Shown in pieces: positions 40,678 to 49,917 of a DNA stretch of 64,000 bases. Each line of letters begins with the position of its first letter. The first letter of the stretch is position 1. The notes under the pieces were generated by a model that was not told the origin of the DNA, did not search any database, and saw only the letters and a list, made by a program, of their open reading frames with translations. This stretch comes from SIG598 sp045605025. Its GTDB lineage: Bacteria > Bacillota > Clostridia > Oscillospirales > Acutalibacteraceae. Where the stretch lies: positions 1 through 64,000 of the forward strand of contig JAZUPE010000043.1 of assembly GCA_045605025.1 (NCBI GenBank), given 5' to 3'. The position numbers and the translations under genes are program-made.

Positions 40678-41364
40678 ATGGCACTTTTTGCCCTCGGCGA
40701 CACCCATCTGTCACTGGGCACTGACAAGCCCATGGACATTTTCCGCGGCTGGCAGAACTATACCGACCGCCTTGAGAAGAACTGGCGAGCTTTGGTGGGT
40801 GAAAATGACACCGTTGTACTGTGCGGTGACATCTCCTGGGCAATGAAGCTTGAGAACACCCGTGCCGATTTCGCTTTTCTCCATTCTCTGCCCGGCAGAA
40901 AAATCATACTCAAAGGCAATCACGACTACTGGTGGATGACCAAGAAGAAAATCGACAATTTTATTGAAAATGAAGGCTTTTCCAGTCTTTCAATTCTGTT
41001 CAACAACTGCTTTGAATACGGTCAGCATGTCCTGTGCGGAACCCGCGGTTGGTCATACGACTGTCCGGCTGGCGAACTGCTGGTACTTCTGCGCGAAGCA
41101 GGTCGTCTGAGGATGTCTCTGACCGAGGGCGCGAAAACCGGACTGGAGCCCATTGTTTTTCTTCACTTTCCTCCGGTGTACGGGGATTACCGCTGTGATG
41201 AGATCATGGACGTGCTTCACGAATTCGGCGTAAAGCGCTGCATATACGGACATCTCCACGGTGCGTCACATCAGAAAGCTTCTGTGGGCATGGTCGAGGA
41301 TATTTCCATGAAACTGGTGTCTGCCGACTACTGCGAATTTACTCCGGTACTGATCGAAAAATGA
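40678..41364 (+). CDS. Calcineurin-like metallophosphoesterase
   Basis: A 228-residue metallophosphoesterase. Dimetal-site motifs: ALGDTHLSL (Asp and His), VVLCGDISWAMKLE (GD), ILKGNHDYWW (GNHD), FLHFPPVY and the C-terminal YGHLHGASH (GHxH). It resembles predicted phosphohydrolases of the YkuE/SMC-like group rather than the PPP-type enzyme at 12.2 kb. Cytosolic; substrate unknown. The ATG at 40678 follows AAAGGATGATTGTTC; the frame extends two codons further with no better site. Precedes the tig-clp region but has a separate transcript, because the tig promoter lies between them. Confidence 0.88.
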   Translation: MALFALGDTHLSLGTDKPMDIFRGWQNYTDRLEKNWRALVGENDTVVLCGDISWAMKLENTRADFAFLHSLPGRKIILKGNHDYWWMTKKKIDNFIENEGFSSLSILFNNCFEYGQHVLCGTRGWSYDCPAGELLVLLREAGRLRMSLTEGAKTGLEPIVFLHFPPVYGDYRCDEIMDVLHEFGVKRCIYGHLHGASHQKASVGMVEDISMKLVSADYCEFTPVLIEK

Positions 41365-41425
41365 CGGCATTGGTGATTATTACATATTTTTTCGTAATTT
41401 GTCGTGAATATCGAAGATTTGAGTA

Positions 41426-41454
41426 TTCCATTTTCCGGCAGATTATGTTATAAT
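41426..41454 (+). promoter_or_regulatory. Promoter of the tig-clpP-clpX region
   Basis: TTCCAT (41426-41431), 17-bp spacer, TATAAT (41449-41454), 43 bp before tig. The -10 is consensus and the -35 weak. No CtsR-type heptad repeat is obvious. Confidence 0.6.
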
Positions 41455-41497
41455 AGCTTGGTATGCAAACCATAATATTTTTGGGAGGATTTCAATT

Positions 41498-42787
41498 ATG
41501 AGTCTTATCAGCTGCACCGACGCCGGTGTAAATCGCAAAAAGCTTGAGATCGAGGTCGGTGCCGAGGAATTTGCCAACGCCTGTACCGAGGCTTTCCGCA
41601 AGAACGCCCACAAGTTCGCCGTACCCGGTTTCCGTAAGGGCAAGGCTCCCCGCGGAGTTATCGAGAAGATGTACGGCAAGGAGTTCTTCTATGAGGATGC
41701 CGTAAACGAGCTGTATCCCGTTGCTCTCCAGGCCGCTATCGAAGAAGGCGGTCTTGAATATGTTGATGACAAGATTGATCTGGATGTCACCTCCGTTGGC
41801 GAGGACGGTCTCAAGTTCACCGCTGTCATCACCGTAAAGCCTGAAGTTGAGCTGGACGACTATGTCGGCATCAAGCTCACCAGACCCTCCACCGCTGTTT
41901 CCGACGAAGATGTTGACGCCGAGCTGGACAAGCTGCGCCAGAAGAACGGCCGCATCATCGATATCGAAGATCGCGCCTGCCAGAACGGTGATACCGTTGT
42001 TTTCGACTTTGAAGGCTTTGTTGACGACGTCGCTTTCGACGGCGGCAAGGCTGAGCAGTATCAGCTGGAGCTGGGTTCCGGCAACTTCATCCCCGGCTTT
42101 GAGGATCAGATCGTCGGTCATTCCATCAATGACGAGTTTGACGTAAACGTCACTTTCCCCGAGGAATATCACGCTGAAGAACTGGCAGGCAAACCCGCTG
42201 TCTTCAAGTGCAAGCTTCACGCCATCAAGGCTACCGAACTGCCCGAGGCTGACGATGAATTCATCAAGGACTACACTGAGTTCGAAACCCTCGAAGAGTA
42301 CAAGACCGATGCCCGCCAGAAGCTGGAAAAGGCTGCCGAGGAGAGAGCTGACCGTGCTGTTGATGATCAGCTGTTTGAAACTCTTACCGACAAGCTTAAC
42401 GCCGACATCCCCAACGCTATGATCGAGAACCGCATCGACCAGAGCATTCAGGACTTCGGTTACCGTCTGCAGATGCAGGGCATCTCTCTTGAGGATTACA
42501 TCAAGTTCACCGGCAGCGATATGGCTTCCGTTCGCGAGAGCATGAGAGATCAGGCCACCCATCAGGTAAAGGTTCGCCTTGCTCTTGAGAAGATCGTTGA
42601 GCTTGAGAAGATCGAGATCGACGACGAGGCTGTCGATGCCGAATACGCCAAGCTGGCTGAGCAGTATCACATGGAAGTTGAAGCTGTCAAGAACTCCATT
42701 CCTGCCAAGGATCTGCGCAGCGATCTGGCCGTTGATGCCGCTGTCAAGTTCGTGCGAGACAAGGCCAAAATCAAGAAGACCAAGTAA
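41498..42787 (+). CDS. tig: Trigger factor (ribosome-associated chaperone, peptidyl-prolyl isomerase)
   Basis: A 429-residue trigger factor. The N-terminal ribosome-binding domain carries the signature PGFRKGKAPRGVIEKMYG (about residues 43-60; GFRxGxxP). The FKBP-type PPIase domain (about 150-240) includes NGDTVVFDFEGFVDD, FIPGFEDQIVGHSINDEFDVNVTFPEEYHAEELAGKPAVFKCKL. The remaining C-terminal arms are long, charged helices forming the chaperone cradle. It binds ribosomes near the exit tunnel and folds nascent chains. clpP and clpX follow, the usual Firmicute arrangement. GGGAGGA precedes the ATG by eleven bases. Confidence 0.96.
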   Translation: MSLISCTDAGVNRKKLEIEVGAEEFANACTEAFRKNAHKFAVPGFRKGKAPRGVIEKMYGKEFFYEDAVNELYPVALQAAIEEGGLEYVDDKIDLDVTSVGEDGLKFTAVITVKPEVELDDYVGIKLTRPSTAVSDEDVDAELDKLRQKNGRIIDIEDRACQNGDTVVFDFEGFVDDVAFDGGKAEQYQLELGSGNFIPGFEDQIVGHSINDEFDVNVTFPEEYHAEELAGKPAVFKCKLHAIKATELPEADDEFIKDYTEFETLEEYKTDARQKLEKAAEERADRAVDDQLFETLTDKLNADIPNAMIENRIDQSIQDFGYRLQMQGISLEDYIKFTGSDMASVRESMRDQATHQVKVRLALEKIVELEKIEIDDEAVDAEYAKLAEQYHMEVEAVKNSIPAKDLRSDLAVDAAVKFVRDKAKIKKTK

Positions 42788-42862
42788 CCTTTTGTCGCAA
42801 ATTCATAATCGGCTCATATTCAGCCAATCATACGATATATTATTCACGGAGGTGCAACACTG

Positions 42863-43444
42863 ATGAGTTTAGTCCCTATGGTAGTGGAACAGACCAACCG
42901 TGGCGAGCGTTCCTATGACATCTACAGCCGTCTGCTTAACGACCGCATCATCTTCCTCACCGAGGAAGTCAACGACGTGACCGCCAGTCTCGTCATCGCC
43001 CAGCTGCTTTATCTTGAGGGTCAGGACCCCAAAAAGGATATCAGCCTTTATATCAACAGCCCCGGCGGATCGGTCATGGCCGGTCTGGGCATCTACGACA
43101 CCATGAACTACATCTCCTGTGATGTTTCCACCATCTGCGTGGGCATGGCCGCCAGTATGGGCGCCTTCCTGCTCGCAGCCGGCGCAAAGGGCAAGCGCTA
43201 CGCCCTTCCCAACAGCGAGATTATGATTCACCAGCCCCTCGGCGGAGCGCAGGGTCAGGCCACCGACATTGAGATTCAGGCCAACCAGATCATCAAGCTT
43301 AAGAAAAAGCTCAACACCATGCTTTCCGAAGCTACCGGCAAGCCCTATGAGCAGATCTGCGTCGACACCGAGCGCGACAACTACATGACCGCTCAGGAAG
43401 CAGTCACCTACGGCCTTATCGACAAGGTCATTACCAAACGATAG
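42863..43444 (+). CDS. clpP: ATP-dependent Clp protease proteolytic subunit
   Basis: A 193-residue serine protease forming the tetradecameric ClpP barrel. The catalytic triad is Ser98 (GMAASMGAF), His123 (MIHQPLGG) and Asp172 (CVDTERDNY); the oxyanion-hole NSPGGSV at 65-71 is intact. It degrades proteins fed by ClpX, encoded 15 bp downstream, and other Clp ATPases. The ATG follows CACGGAGGTGCAACACTG. Confidence 0.97.
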   Translation: MSLVPMVVEQTNRGERSYDIYSRLLNDRIIFLTEEVNDVTASLVIAQLLYLEGQDPKKDISLYINSPGGSVMAGLGIYDTMNYISCDVSTICVGMAASMGAFLLAAGAKGKRYALPNSEIMIHQPLGGAQGQATDIEIQANQIIKLKKKLNTMLSEATGKPYEQICVDTERDNYMTAQEAVTYGLIDKVITKR

Positions 43445-43458
43445 GATCGGTGATATAA

Positions 43459-44754
43459 TTGTCCCAGCGCGATTCCGAAACAAACCTTCGCTGCTCATTC
43501 TGCCACAAGAGCGAGGATGAAGTCGTCCGCCTGATTTCCGGCAACGGCGTCTACATCTGCGATGAGTGCATCGAACTTTGCTACAGCATCATCTCCGACG
43601 GCGGCAGATATCGCGAAAACAAGCGCAAACCAAATCTCAGACGTCTGCCGAAGCCCGCTGAGATCAAAGCGCATCTTGACCAGCATGTCATCGGTCAGGA
43701 TTCCGCCAAGATCGCTCTTTCGGTGGCTGTTTACAACCATTACAAGCGTATTCGCAGCGTGGCTTCCGACAGCGATGTAAAGCTGCAGAAAAGCAACGTG
43801 CTGCTCCTTGGTCCCACCGGCACAGGCAAAACGCTGCTTGCTCAGTCTCTTGCCGAGATTCTGGATGTTCCTTTCGCCATCGCTGACGCAACCACTCTCA
43901 CCGAAGCCGGCTACGTGGGCGAAGACGTTGAAAACATCCTCCTTCGCCTCATTCAGGCTGCCGACTGGGATGTGGAGCGCGCCGAATCGGGCATCATCTA
44001 TGTCGACGAGATCGACAAGATTGCCCGCAAATCGGAAAATCCATCCATCACCCGTGACGTCAGCGGCGAGGGAGTTCAGCAGGCTCTGCTGAAGATTCTG
44101 GAGGGTACTGTTGCCAACGTCCCGCCTCAGGGCGGACGCAAGCACCCTCAGCAGGAGTTCATTCAGGTGGACACCACCAATATCCTGTTTATCTGCGGCG
44201 GTGCGTTTGACGGCATTGAAAAGATCATTGAAAGACGAGTGGGCAATTCATCGCTCGGATTCGGTGCCCCTATTCATGTCAAAGGCGATTCCGCTTACAG
44301 TGAACTTATTGGCAAGGCTATTCCGCAGGATCTTATCCGTTACGGTCTGATTCCGGAAATTGTCGGTCGTCTGCCTGTCTTCACTTCGCTCAACGATCTT
44401 GACTGCGACGCGCTTATCAAGATCATGACCGAGCCGAAGAACGCTATTCTCCGTCAGTACGGCGCACTGTTCGGCATGGACGATGTTGTCCTTGATTTTG
44501 AACCTGCCGCTCTGGAGGAGATTGCCCGCAAGGCTCTTGAGCAGAAAACCGGCGCACGCGGTTTGCGCGGCGTTGTGGAAACTCTGCTCACCCCGCTTAT
44601 GTTCTCCGTTCCCTCCGACCCCACCGTTCAGAAGGTTACCATCACCAGAGAATGCGTGTTGGGTGAGGCCGAACCGCGAATCAAGCGTAAACCACAGGCC
44701 ATTGAGTCCGGCGAGAAGGAAGCAGCTCTTCCCCCTTCCGGCACTACCGCCTGA
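43459..44754 (+). CDS. clpX: ATP-dependent Clp protease ATP-binding subunit ClpX
   Basis: A 431-residue AAA+ unfoldase. The N-terminal zinc-binding domain has Cys12, Cys15, Cys34 and Cys37 in CSFC and CDEC. Walker A GPTGTGKT is at 118-125; VDEIDKIARK is Walker B; the pore loop is GYVGED; ERRVGNSSLGFGA and GLIPEIVGRLPV are typical. It recognises and unfolds substrates for ClpP. The start is TTG at 43459, preceded by a weak GGATCGGTGA site, only 15 bp after the clpP stop, so translation is probably coupled. A GC-rich hairpin follows at 44773. Confidence 0.96.
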   Translation: MSQRDSETNLRCSFCHKSEDEVVRLISGNGVYICDECIELCYSIISDGGRYRENKRKPNLRRLPKPAEIKAHLDQHVIGQDSAKIALSVAVYNHYKRIRSVASDSDVKLQKSNVLLLGPTGTGKTLLAQSLAEILDVPFAIADATTLTEAGYVGEDVENILLRLIQAADWDVERAESGIIYVDEIDKIARKSENPSITRDVSGEGVQQALLKILEGTVANVPPQGGRKHPQQEFIQVDTTNILFICGGAFDGIEKIIERRVGNSSLGFGAPIHVKGDSAYSELIGKAIPQDLIRYGLIPEIVGRLPVFTSLNDLDCDALIKIMTEPKNAILRQYGALFGMDDVVLDFEPAALEEIARKALEQKTGARGLRGVVETLLTPLMFSVPSDPTVQKVTITRECVLGEAEPRIKRKPQAIESGEKEAALPPSGTTA

Positions 44755-44772
44755 ACCTGATTAACAAGCCTC

Positions 44773-44797
44773 CGGGGCGATGTTCATCTTCGCCCCG
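44773..44797 (+). terminator. Hairpin between clpX and lon
   Basis: CGGGGCGA (44773-44780) pairs with TCGCCCCG (44790-44797), followed by a loosely T-rich stretch (ATACTTATTTTATTT). Possibly a partial terminator separating lon from the clp transcript. Confidence 0.5.
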
Positions 44798-44846
44798 GGC
44801 ATACTTATTTTATTTCCCCTACACATTTTTCTTTCAGGAGCTATAA

Positions 44847-47273
44847 ATGAACAATACCCTCAGAAGAGGCACCATGCCCGTTGTTGTACTGCGTGACACT
44901 GTTCTGTTCCCGCATATCTCGCAGCAGCTCGATATGGTTCGTTCCCTTTCCATAAAGGCAGTCCGCCGCGCTGTTGAGTCAGGGCAGGAAGTCTTTATTA
45001 CAATGCAGAAAGATCCCTCTGCCGACAATCCCGGTGCAGAGGATATATATAATACCGGAGTAATCGCACTGGTCAAGCAGATTATCAACCACCCCTCCTC
45101 CGGCTCCCTGCGCATTCGTGTGGAATGCGTCTGCCGCGCTTCAGTCAATGCTGTCATCGACAAGGGTGGTGTACTTATCGGTCTTGTCAGCGAATGTACT
45201 GAAAGCGAGAGCACCGACGAAAAACATGCACAGGCGCTTCGCCGTATTCTGAACGATTCGGTCAGCAGATATATCCAGCTTGGTGATCAGAAACAGAACC
45301 GTCAGCTGCTGGATTTCTTCAATTCCGATGATAATCTCGGCCATCTGACCGACCGCCTCAGCCACAATCTGTCTATACCCGGTGACAAGAAGCAAAAGCT
45401 TCTTTCCGAACTTGATCATACCGCGCGATGTGAGCTGCTTATTTCACTTATTGACGGTGAACTGCAGCTTCTTGAGCTCAAGAGTGAAATCGAAAAGCGC
45501 GTTCAGGAAAATATAGACCGTAACCAGAAAGAATATTACCTGCGTGAGCAGCTGCGTGTCATCGGCGATCAGCTGGGCGACGGTGATTCCCCCGCTCAGG
45601 ATGCCGACCTGTTCCGCGAACAGATACAGAGCCGGGATATTCCCGAAGATGTTGCGGCACAGCTGCTTAAATCCTGCGACAAGCTTGCCCGTCTGCCCTC
45701 AGGATCCCACGAAGCTTCCGTGGAGCGCAACTACATCGAGGTATGTCTCTCTCTCCCCTGGGGCATCACCACTCAGGACAGGCTGGACGTTGCCGCCGCC
45801 GCAAAAAAGCTTGACCGCGACCATTATGGTATGGAGCGCGTCAAGGAACGTATCCTCGAGTTCATCGCCGTGCGCGCACTGGCTCCCGATATCAAAGGAC
45901 AGATCATCTGTCTTGTCGGCCCTCCCGGCGTGGGCAAAACCTCTATCGCCCGTTCGGTAGCGGAGGCTCTTGGCAAGCGTTATTACCGCATCTCGCTTGG
46001 CGGCATTCACGACGAAGCCGACATCCGCGGTCACCGCAAGACCTACATTGGTGCCATGCCCGGCCGCATTATCAACGGTATGCGTCTTGCCGGTGCCATG
46101 AATCCCCTGCTGCTCCTTGACGAAATTGACAAACTTGCCAGCGACTTCAGAGGCGATCCGACCTCTGCGCTGCTTGAGGTTCTTGACCCGGAGCAAAATT
46201 CCACTTTCCACGATCATTACGTAGATCTTCCCATTGATCTTTCGCAGGTCATGTTCATAACCACAGCCAACGACGCCGGACGTATCCCCGGTCCTTTGAT
46301 GGACCGTATGGAGGTCATTGAGCTTTCCAGCTACACACATGAAGAAAAGTTCAACATCGCCAAGCGTCATCTGCTCAGGAAGCAGGTTGCCCGTCACGGT
46401 CTGAATTCCAAGACCTTCCACATCACCGACAAGGCTATTTCCACCCTCATCAATGGTTATACCCGTGAGGCTGGTGTGCGCAACCTTGAGCGTGAGATCG
46501 CTTCGGTCTGCCGCAAGGCTGCCAAGAAGATCGCCTCCGGTGAAAACGAACGGGTCCGCATCGCCGAGCGTGAGCTGGGCGAGCTGCTGGGACCGGCACG
46601 CTACGACAAGGACGAGCCTGAGCTTCACCCCGAACCGGGTATCGTGAACGGACTTGCGTGGACAAGCGTCGGCGGTACCATGCTTGAAATCGAAGTCGCC
46701 ATTCTCGATGGCAGCGGAAAGCTGGAGCTTACAGGCTCTCTGGGTGACGTAATGCAGGAATCTGCCCGCACCGCGGTCAGCTACATCCGCTCTCGCGCCG
46801 CAGACTGGGGCATCGCTCCCGATTTCCACAAAACCAAAGACATTCACATTCACGTTCCTGAGGGAGCCACTCCAAAAGACGGTCCCTCGGCAGGTATAAC
46901 GATCGCCACCGCGATTATTTCTGCTCTTACCGGTATTCCCGCACGCGGAAATGTCGCTATGACGGGTGAAATCACTCTTCGCGGACGGGTTCTCCCCATT
47001 GGCGGACTGCGTGAAAAAACAATGGCAGCAATGGTCAGCGGCATCAAGATCGTCCTCATTCCCGCTAAGAACGAGCCGGATATTTCCAAGCTGAGCGAAG
47101 CTGTTCGTTCCTCGCTGAATATCATTCCGGTCAGCAAGCTGGATGAGGTACTGGAATACGCTTTGTCCGAACTGCCCGTTGCCGAAAACGACAGCAGCGT
47201 GACCGCCGCGGAACACACTTCCTATATTGCAAAAACAGGAGGCAGCCATGAAGCTGGACAAAGCAGAGTTTGA
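44847..47273 (+). CDS. lon: ATP-dependent protease Lon
   Basis: An 808-residue Lon (LonA) protease. The N-terminal substrate-binding domain starts PVVVLRDTVLFPH, the AAA+ module carries Walker A GPPGVGKTS and LLDEIDKLASDFRGDPTSALLEVLDPEQN, and the C-terminal Ser-Lys protease domain has catalytic Ser681 (PKDGPSAG) and Lys724 (GGLREKTMAA). It degrades misfolded and regulatory proteins in the cytosol. It follows clpX and overlaps engB by 26 bp, giving the classic clpX-lon-engB order. TCAGGAG lies eight bases before the ATG. Confidence 0.97.
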   Translation: MNNTLRRGTMPVVVLRDTVLFPHISQQLDMVRSLSIKAVRRAVESGQEVFITMQKDPSADNPGAEDIYNTGVIALVKQIINHPSSGSLRIRVECVCRASVNAVIDKGGVLIGLVSECTESESTDEKHAQALRRILNDSVSRYIQLGDQKQNRQLLDFFNSDDNLGHLTDRLSHNLSIPGDKKQKLLSELDHTARCELLISLIDGELQLLELKSEIEKRVQENIDRNQKEYYLREQLRVIGDQLGDGDSPAQDADLFREQIQSRDIPEDVAAQLLKSCDKLARLPSGSHEASVERNYIEVCLSLPWGITTQDRLDVAAAAKKLDRDHYGMERVKERILEFIAVRALAPDIKGQIICLVGPPGVGKTSIARSVAEALGKRYYRISLGGIHDEADIRGHRKTYIGAMPGRIINGMRLAGAMNPLLLLDEIDKLASDFRGDPTSALLEVLDPEQNSTFHDHYVDLPIDLSQVMFITTANDAGRIPGPLMDRMEVIELSSYTHEEKFNIAKRHLLRKQVARHGLNSKTFHITDKAISTLINGYTREAGVRNLEREIASVCRKAAKKIASGENERVRIAERELGELLGPARYDKDEPELHPEPGIVNGLAWTSVGGTMLEIEVAILDGSGKLELTGSLGDVMQESARTAVSYIRSRAADWGIAPDFHKTKDIHIHVPEGATPKDGPSAGITIATAIISALTGIPARGNVAMTGEITLRGRVLPIGGLREKTMAAMVSGIKIVLIPAKNEPDISKLSEAVRSSLNIIPVSKLDEVLEYALSELPVAENDSSVTAAEHTSYIAKTGGSHEAGQSRV

Positions 47274-47832
47274 GGCCGCGTTTGGCACTGTATCTCAGAT
47301 ATTTCCCTGCACCGTGCCTGAGGCTGTATTTGCCGGACGCTCCAACGTCGGCAAATCCTCGCTGATAAACAAGCTGCTGGGTCGAAAATCCCTCGCACGA
47401 GTCAGCTCACAGCCCGGCAAAACCGCAACCATCAACTTTTACACCTGTGAAGGCGCACGGCTTGTCGACCTTCCCGGCTACGGATACGCCAAAGTCAGCC
47501 GTTCTGAAAAGGAACGCTGGGCTGGTCTGATCGACGGATACTTCGCTCAGGATCGTGATATACGTCTGGTGGTCATGCTTGTGGATTCCCGCCACAAACC
47601 CACCGCCGACGACATCACCATGCTGGACTTCCTCGAGGAGACCGGCTTTCCAACTGTTATTGCGCTGACCAAAATCGATAAACTCAATAAATCAGAGCGC
47701 GCCGCACGACTTGCGGCTTTCCCCGATGAGCTGGGCTGCGACGAGGATATGCTCATCCCCTTCTCGTCTGTAACCGGCGAGGGTGCTGATACCCTGCGCG
47801 AAATGCTCACCGAAGTGCTGGAAGCACAATAA
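47248..47832 (+). CDS. engB: Ribosome-biogenesis GTPase YsxC/EngB
   Basis: A 194-residue P-loop GTPase needed for large ribosomal subunit assembly. G1 GRSNVGKSSLI (about residues 30-40), G2/G3 with SSQPGKTATINFY and VDLPGYGYAKVS, G4 ALTKIDKLNKSE and G5 PFSSVTGEG are all intact. The ATG at 47248 follows AGGAGGCAGCC and lies inside the end of lon, indicating translational coupling; the frame extends seven codons upstream without a site. Confidence 0.96.
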   Translation: MKLDKAEFEAAFGTVSQIFPCTVPEAVFAGRSNVGKSSLINKLLGRKSLARVSSQPGKTATINFYTCEGARLVDLPGYGYAKVSRSEKERWAGLIDGYFAQDRDIRLVVMLVDSRHKPTADDITMLDFLEETGFPTVIALTKIDKLNKSERAARLAAFPDELGCDEDMLIPFSSVTGEGADTLREMLTEVLEAQ

Positions 47833-47868
47833 ACATATTATAAAGCCAATCGGCTTAACGGAGGAATT

Positions 47869-48195
47869 ATGGACAGCAGGATCAAAGACAACAACGTAGA
47901 CTTTCTGCTTTCTGCAGTTTTAAAGCTTGAAAGCCTTGAAGAGGCCTATAAATTCTTCGAAGACCTCTGCACTGTGCCCGAAGTCAAGGCTATGGCACAG
48001 CGTCTGGCTGTTGCCAAGATGCTCAAGGACGGCTGGGTCTATGCCGACATCGTCAGCCGCACCGGTGCTTCCACCGCGACCATCAGCCGCGTCAGCCGTT
48101 CCCTCAACTACGGCTGCAACGGCTACGACATAGCATTCGAACGCATGACAGCAGACGAGCTTGCCATGCTTCCAAGCAAGGAAAACAAAGAATGA
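47869..48195 (+). CDS. YerC/YecD family TrpR-related protein
   Basis: A 108-residue protein of the TrpR-like YerC/YecD family: LTVPEVKAMAQRLAVAKMLKDGWVYADIVSRTGASTATISRVSRSLNYG forms a TrpR-type helix-turn-helix (about residues 40-85). It probably binds DNA, but targets are unknown. It ends in a four-base overlap with the methyltransferase start (ATGA). Spacing of 36 bp after engB suggests the same transcript. GGAGG precedes the ATG by six bases. Confidence 0.9.
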   Translation: MDSRIKDNNVDFLLSAVLKLESLEEAYKFFEDLCTVPEVKAMAQRLAVAKMLKDGWVYADIVSRTGASTATISRVSRSLNYGCNGYDIAFERMTADELAMLPSKENKE

Positions 48196-48929
48196 GCTAC
48201 GGCGTATTTGCCCGTTATTACGATGCCCTGACGGAGAATGTAGATTATCCGTCAAAAGCTCGCTTTCTGAGCGATATACTTAATAAACATAAGCCCGGCT
48301 GCGCGCTGGTCGTTGACCTGGCGTGCGGCACGGGCACTCTTTCCCTTGAGCTGGCTTCGCTGGGATTTGACATGATCGCCGTGGACGGTTCTCCCGATAT
48401 GCTGTCTGCAGCATATATGAAAGAGAATCCCGGCGTGATGTTCCTCTGCCAGCAGATGGACGAACTGGATCTCTACGGCACTGTTGACGGCGTGGTCTGC
48501 ACACTCGACAGCGTCAATCATATCACCGACGAGGCTGTGCTGCAGCGCGCCTTTGAGCGGGTGGCTCTGTTTCTTGAGCCGGACGGCGTGTTTGTTTTCG
48601 ACGCCAACACGCCCTACAAGCACCGCCATGTGCTGGGTGACAATGTGTATGTTTATGATCTGGATGAGGTCTACTGTGTCTGGCAGAACAGCCTGCTGGA
48701 GAATGATTTCACAGAGATCAGCCTTGACTTTTTCGAGCTCGACGAGGACGGCGCATACTTCCGCAGCAGCGAAAGCTTTATGGAGCGCGCCTACACCCGC
48801 GGGCAGCTTGCGGATATGCTTGACCGCGCCGGTATGACCATCATCGAGGAGTTCGATGATTACACCGAAGCCTCCCCCTCGGAGGAAACCCAGCGCGTGG
48901 TGTATGTCTGCCGCAAAAAAGGAGAATAA
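48192..48929 (+). CDS. Class I SAM-dependent methyltransferase
   Basis: A 245-residue Rossmann methyltransferase: motif I VVDLACGTGTLSLEL (about residues 40-54), VDGSPDMLSAA (acidic motif II), and VCTLDSVNHITDEAV (motif IV). The N-terminus MSYGVFARYYDALTENVDY is typical of a Firmicute family found next to YerC or hslO genes. Substrate unknown. It starts in an ATGA overlap with yerC and ends 6 bp before hslO, so it sits in a tight operon. Confidence 0.9.
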   Translation: MSYGVFARYYDALTENVDYPSKARFLSDILNKHKPGCALVVDLACGTGTLSLELASLGFDMIAVDGSPDMLSAAYMKENPGVMFLCQQMDELDLYGTVDGVVCTLDSVNHITDEAVLQRAFERVALFLEPDGVFVFDANTPYKHRHVLGDNVYVYDLDEVYCVWQNSLLENDFTEISLDFFELDEDGAYFRSSESFMERAYTRGQLADMLDRAGMTIIEEFDDYTEASPSEETQRVVYVCRKKGE

Positions 48930-48935
48930 TCATCA

Positions 48936-49820
48936 ATGGGACTTTTTCAGAAATGCATAACCTCTGACGGTCTTGTGCACGCCGCTTTCCTTGACTCCAC
49001 CGACATTGTCAAGGAAGCTGTGCGCATCCATAAATGCACTCCCGTTGCCGCATCGGCTCTGGGAAGACTTCTCACCGGCGTTTCCATCATGGGCGAGAAG
49101 CTCAAGGAGGACAACGCTTCCATTACCGTACGCATAAACGGCGGCGGCCCCATCGGTTCACTCATAGCTGTTGCCGATTCTCAAGGCAATGTGCGCGGCT
49201 ACTGCCAGGAGCCCGGTCTGCTGCTCTACCCCGACGCCAACGGACGTCTGGACGTCGCCGGTGCCGTTGGTACTTCAGGCGAGCTTTCGGTCATCAAGGA
49301 TTACGGTATCGGCGAGCCCTACGGAGCGCGCTGCCCCCTTGTGTCCGGTGAGATTGCCGAGGATCTGACCGGCTATTACGCCACCAGTGAGCAGGTTCCC
49401 ACAGTTCTGGCACTCAGCGTGCATTTTGACGAGCTGTGGCGTGTGGACCGTGCAGGCGGCCTTATTATTCAGCTGCTTCCCGCTGCCGACGAGCGCGAAA
49501 TCGTCAAGCTGGAACGTTCTCTTGCCGCACTCCCCTCCCTCTCCGAAATGATGAGCAGCGGTCTTTCCGCCGAGGAGATCCTTACCAAAGCTCTTGACGG
49601 CTTTGAAGTGGAATTCTTTGATCCCCAGACCACCTGCTATCGCTGCTCCTGCAGCCGTGAACGCGTAACCCGCGCGCTCATCACACTTACTGCCGACGAG
49701 CTCCGTAATCTCTGTGATGAAAGCGGCCTTGCGCATGTGGAGTGTCATTTCTGCGACAAGAGCTACAGCTTCACACAGCCCGAACTTGATCGCCTTGCTG
49801 ACAGTGCAAAGGACAAGTAA
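48936..49820 (+). CDS. hslO: Redox-regulated chaperone Hsp33
   Basis: A 294-residue Hsp33. The N-terminal substrate-binding domain includes RINGGGPIGSLIAVADSQGNVRGY. The C-terminal redox switch has Cys237, Cys239, Cys270 and Cys273 (CxC and CxxC) that bind zinc when reduced and form disulfides under oxidative stress, activating chaperone activity. Cys234 is an additional nearby cysteine. It fits the oxidative and proteostasis theme of the region. A weak site (AAAAGGAG) lies 13 bases upstream of the ATG. Confidence 0.95.
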   Translation: MGLFQKCITSDGLVHAAFLDSTDIVKEAVRIHKCTPVAASALGRLLTGVSIMGEKLKEDNASITVRINGGGPIGSLIAVADSQGNVRGYCQEPGLLLYPDANGRLDVAGAVGTSGELSVIKDYGIGEPYGARCPLVSGEIAEDLTGYYATSEQVPTVLALSVHFDELWRVDRAGGLIIQLLPAADEREIVKLERSLAALPSLSEMMSSGLSAEEILTKALDGFEVEFFDPQTTCYRCSCSRERVTRALITLTADELRNLCDESGLAHVECHFCDKSYSFTQPELDRLADSAKDK

Positions 49821-49850
49821 TTTTTTCTGGATTTATATCGTCAAACAGTC

Positions 49851-49907
49851 TATAATATTTCTGTTCTATATATTCCATTCTGAAAGGAGTATACGCCTCA
49901 GCGGCGT
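49851..49907 (+). promoter_or_regulatory. Promoter -10 and structured leader of the nitroreductase gene
   Basis: TATAAT at 49851-49856 (with weak TGGATT 17 bp upstream) is followed by AAAGGAGT at 49884-49890 and a hairpin ACGCC-TCAGC-GGCGT at 49893-49907. The start codon is 28 bases after the Shine-Dalgarno; folding the hairpin would reduce the effective spacing to about 12. Confidence 0.5.
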
Positions 49908-49917
49908 TAAGTGAACT

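Noticed and set aside
45699..47288. 529-codon minus-strand frame opposite lon
   Set aside because: Antisense shadow caused by GC-biased codon use; lon is unmistakable on the plus strand.
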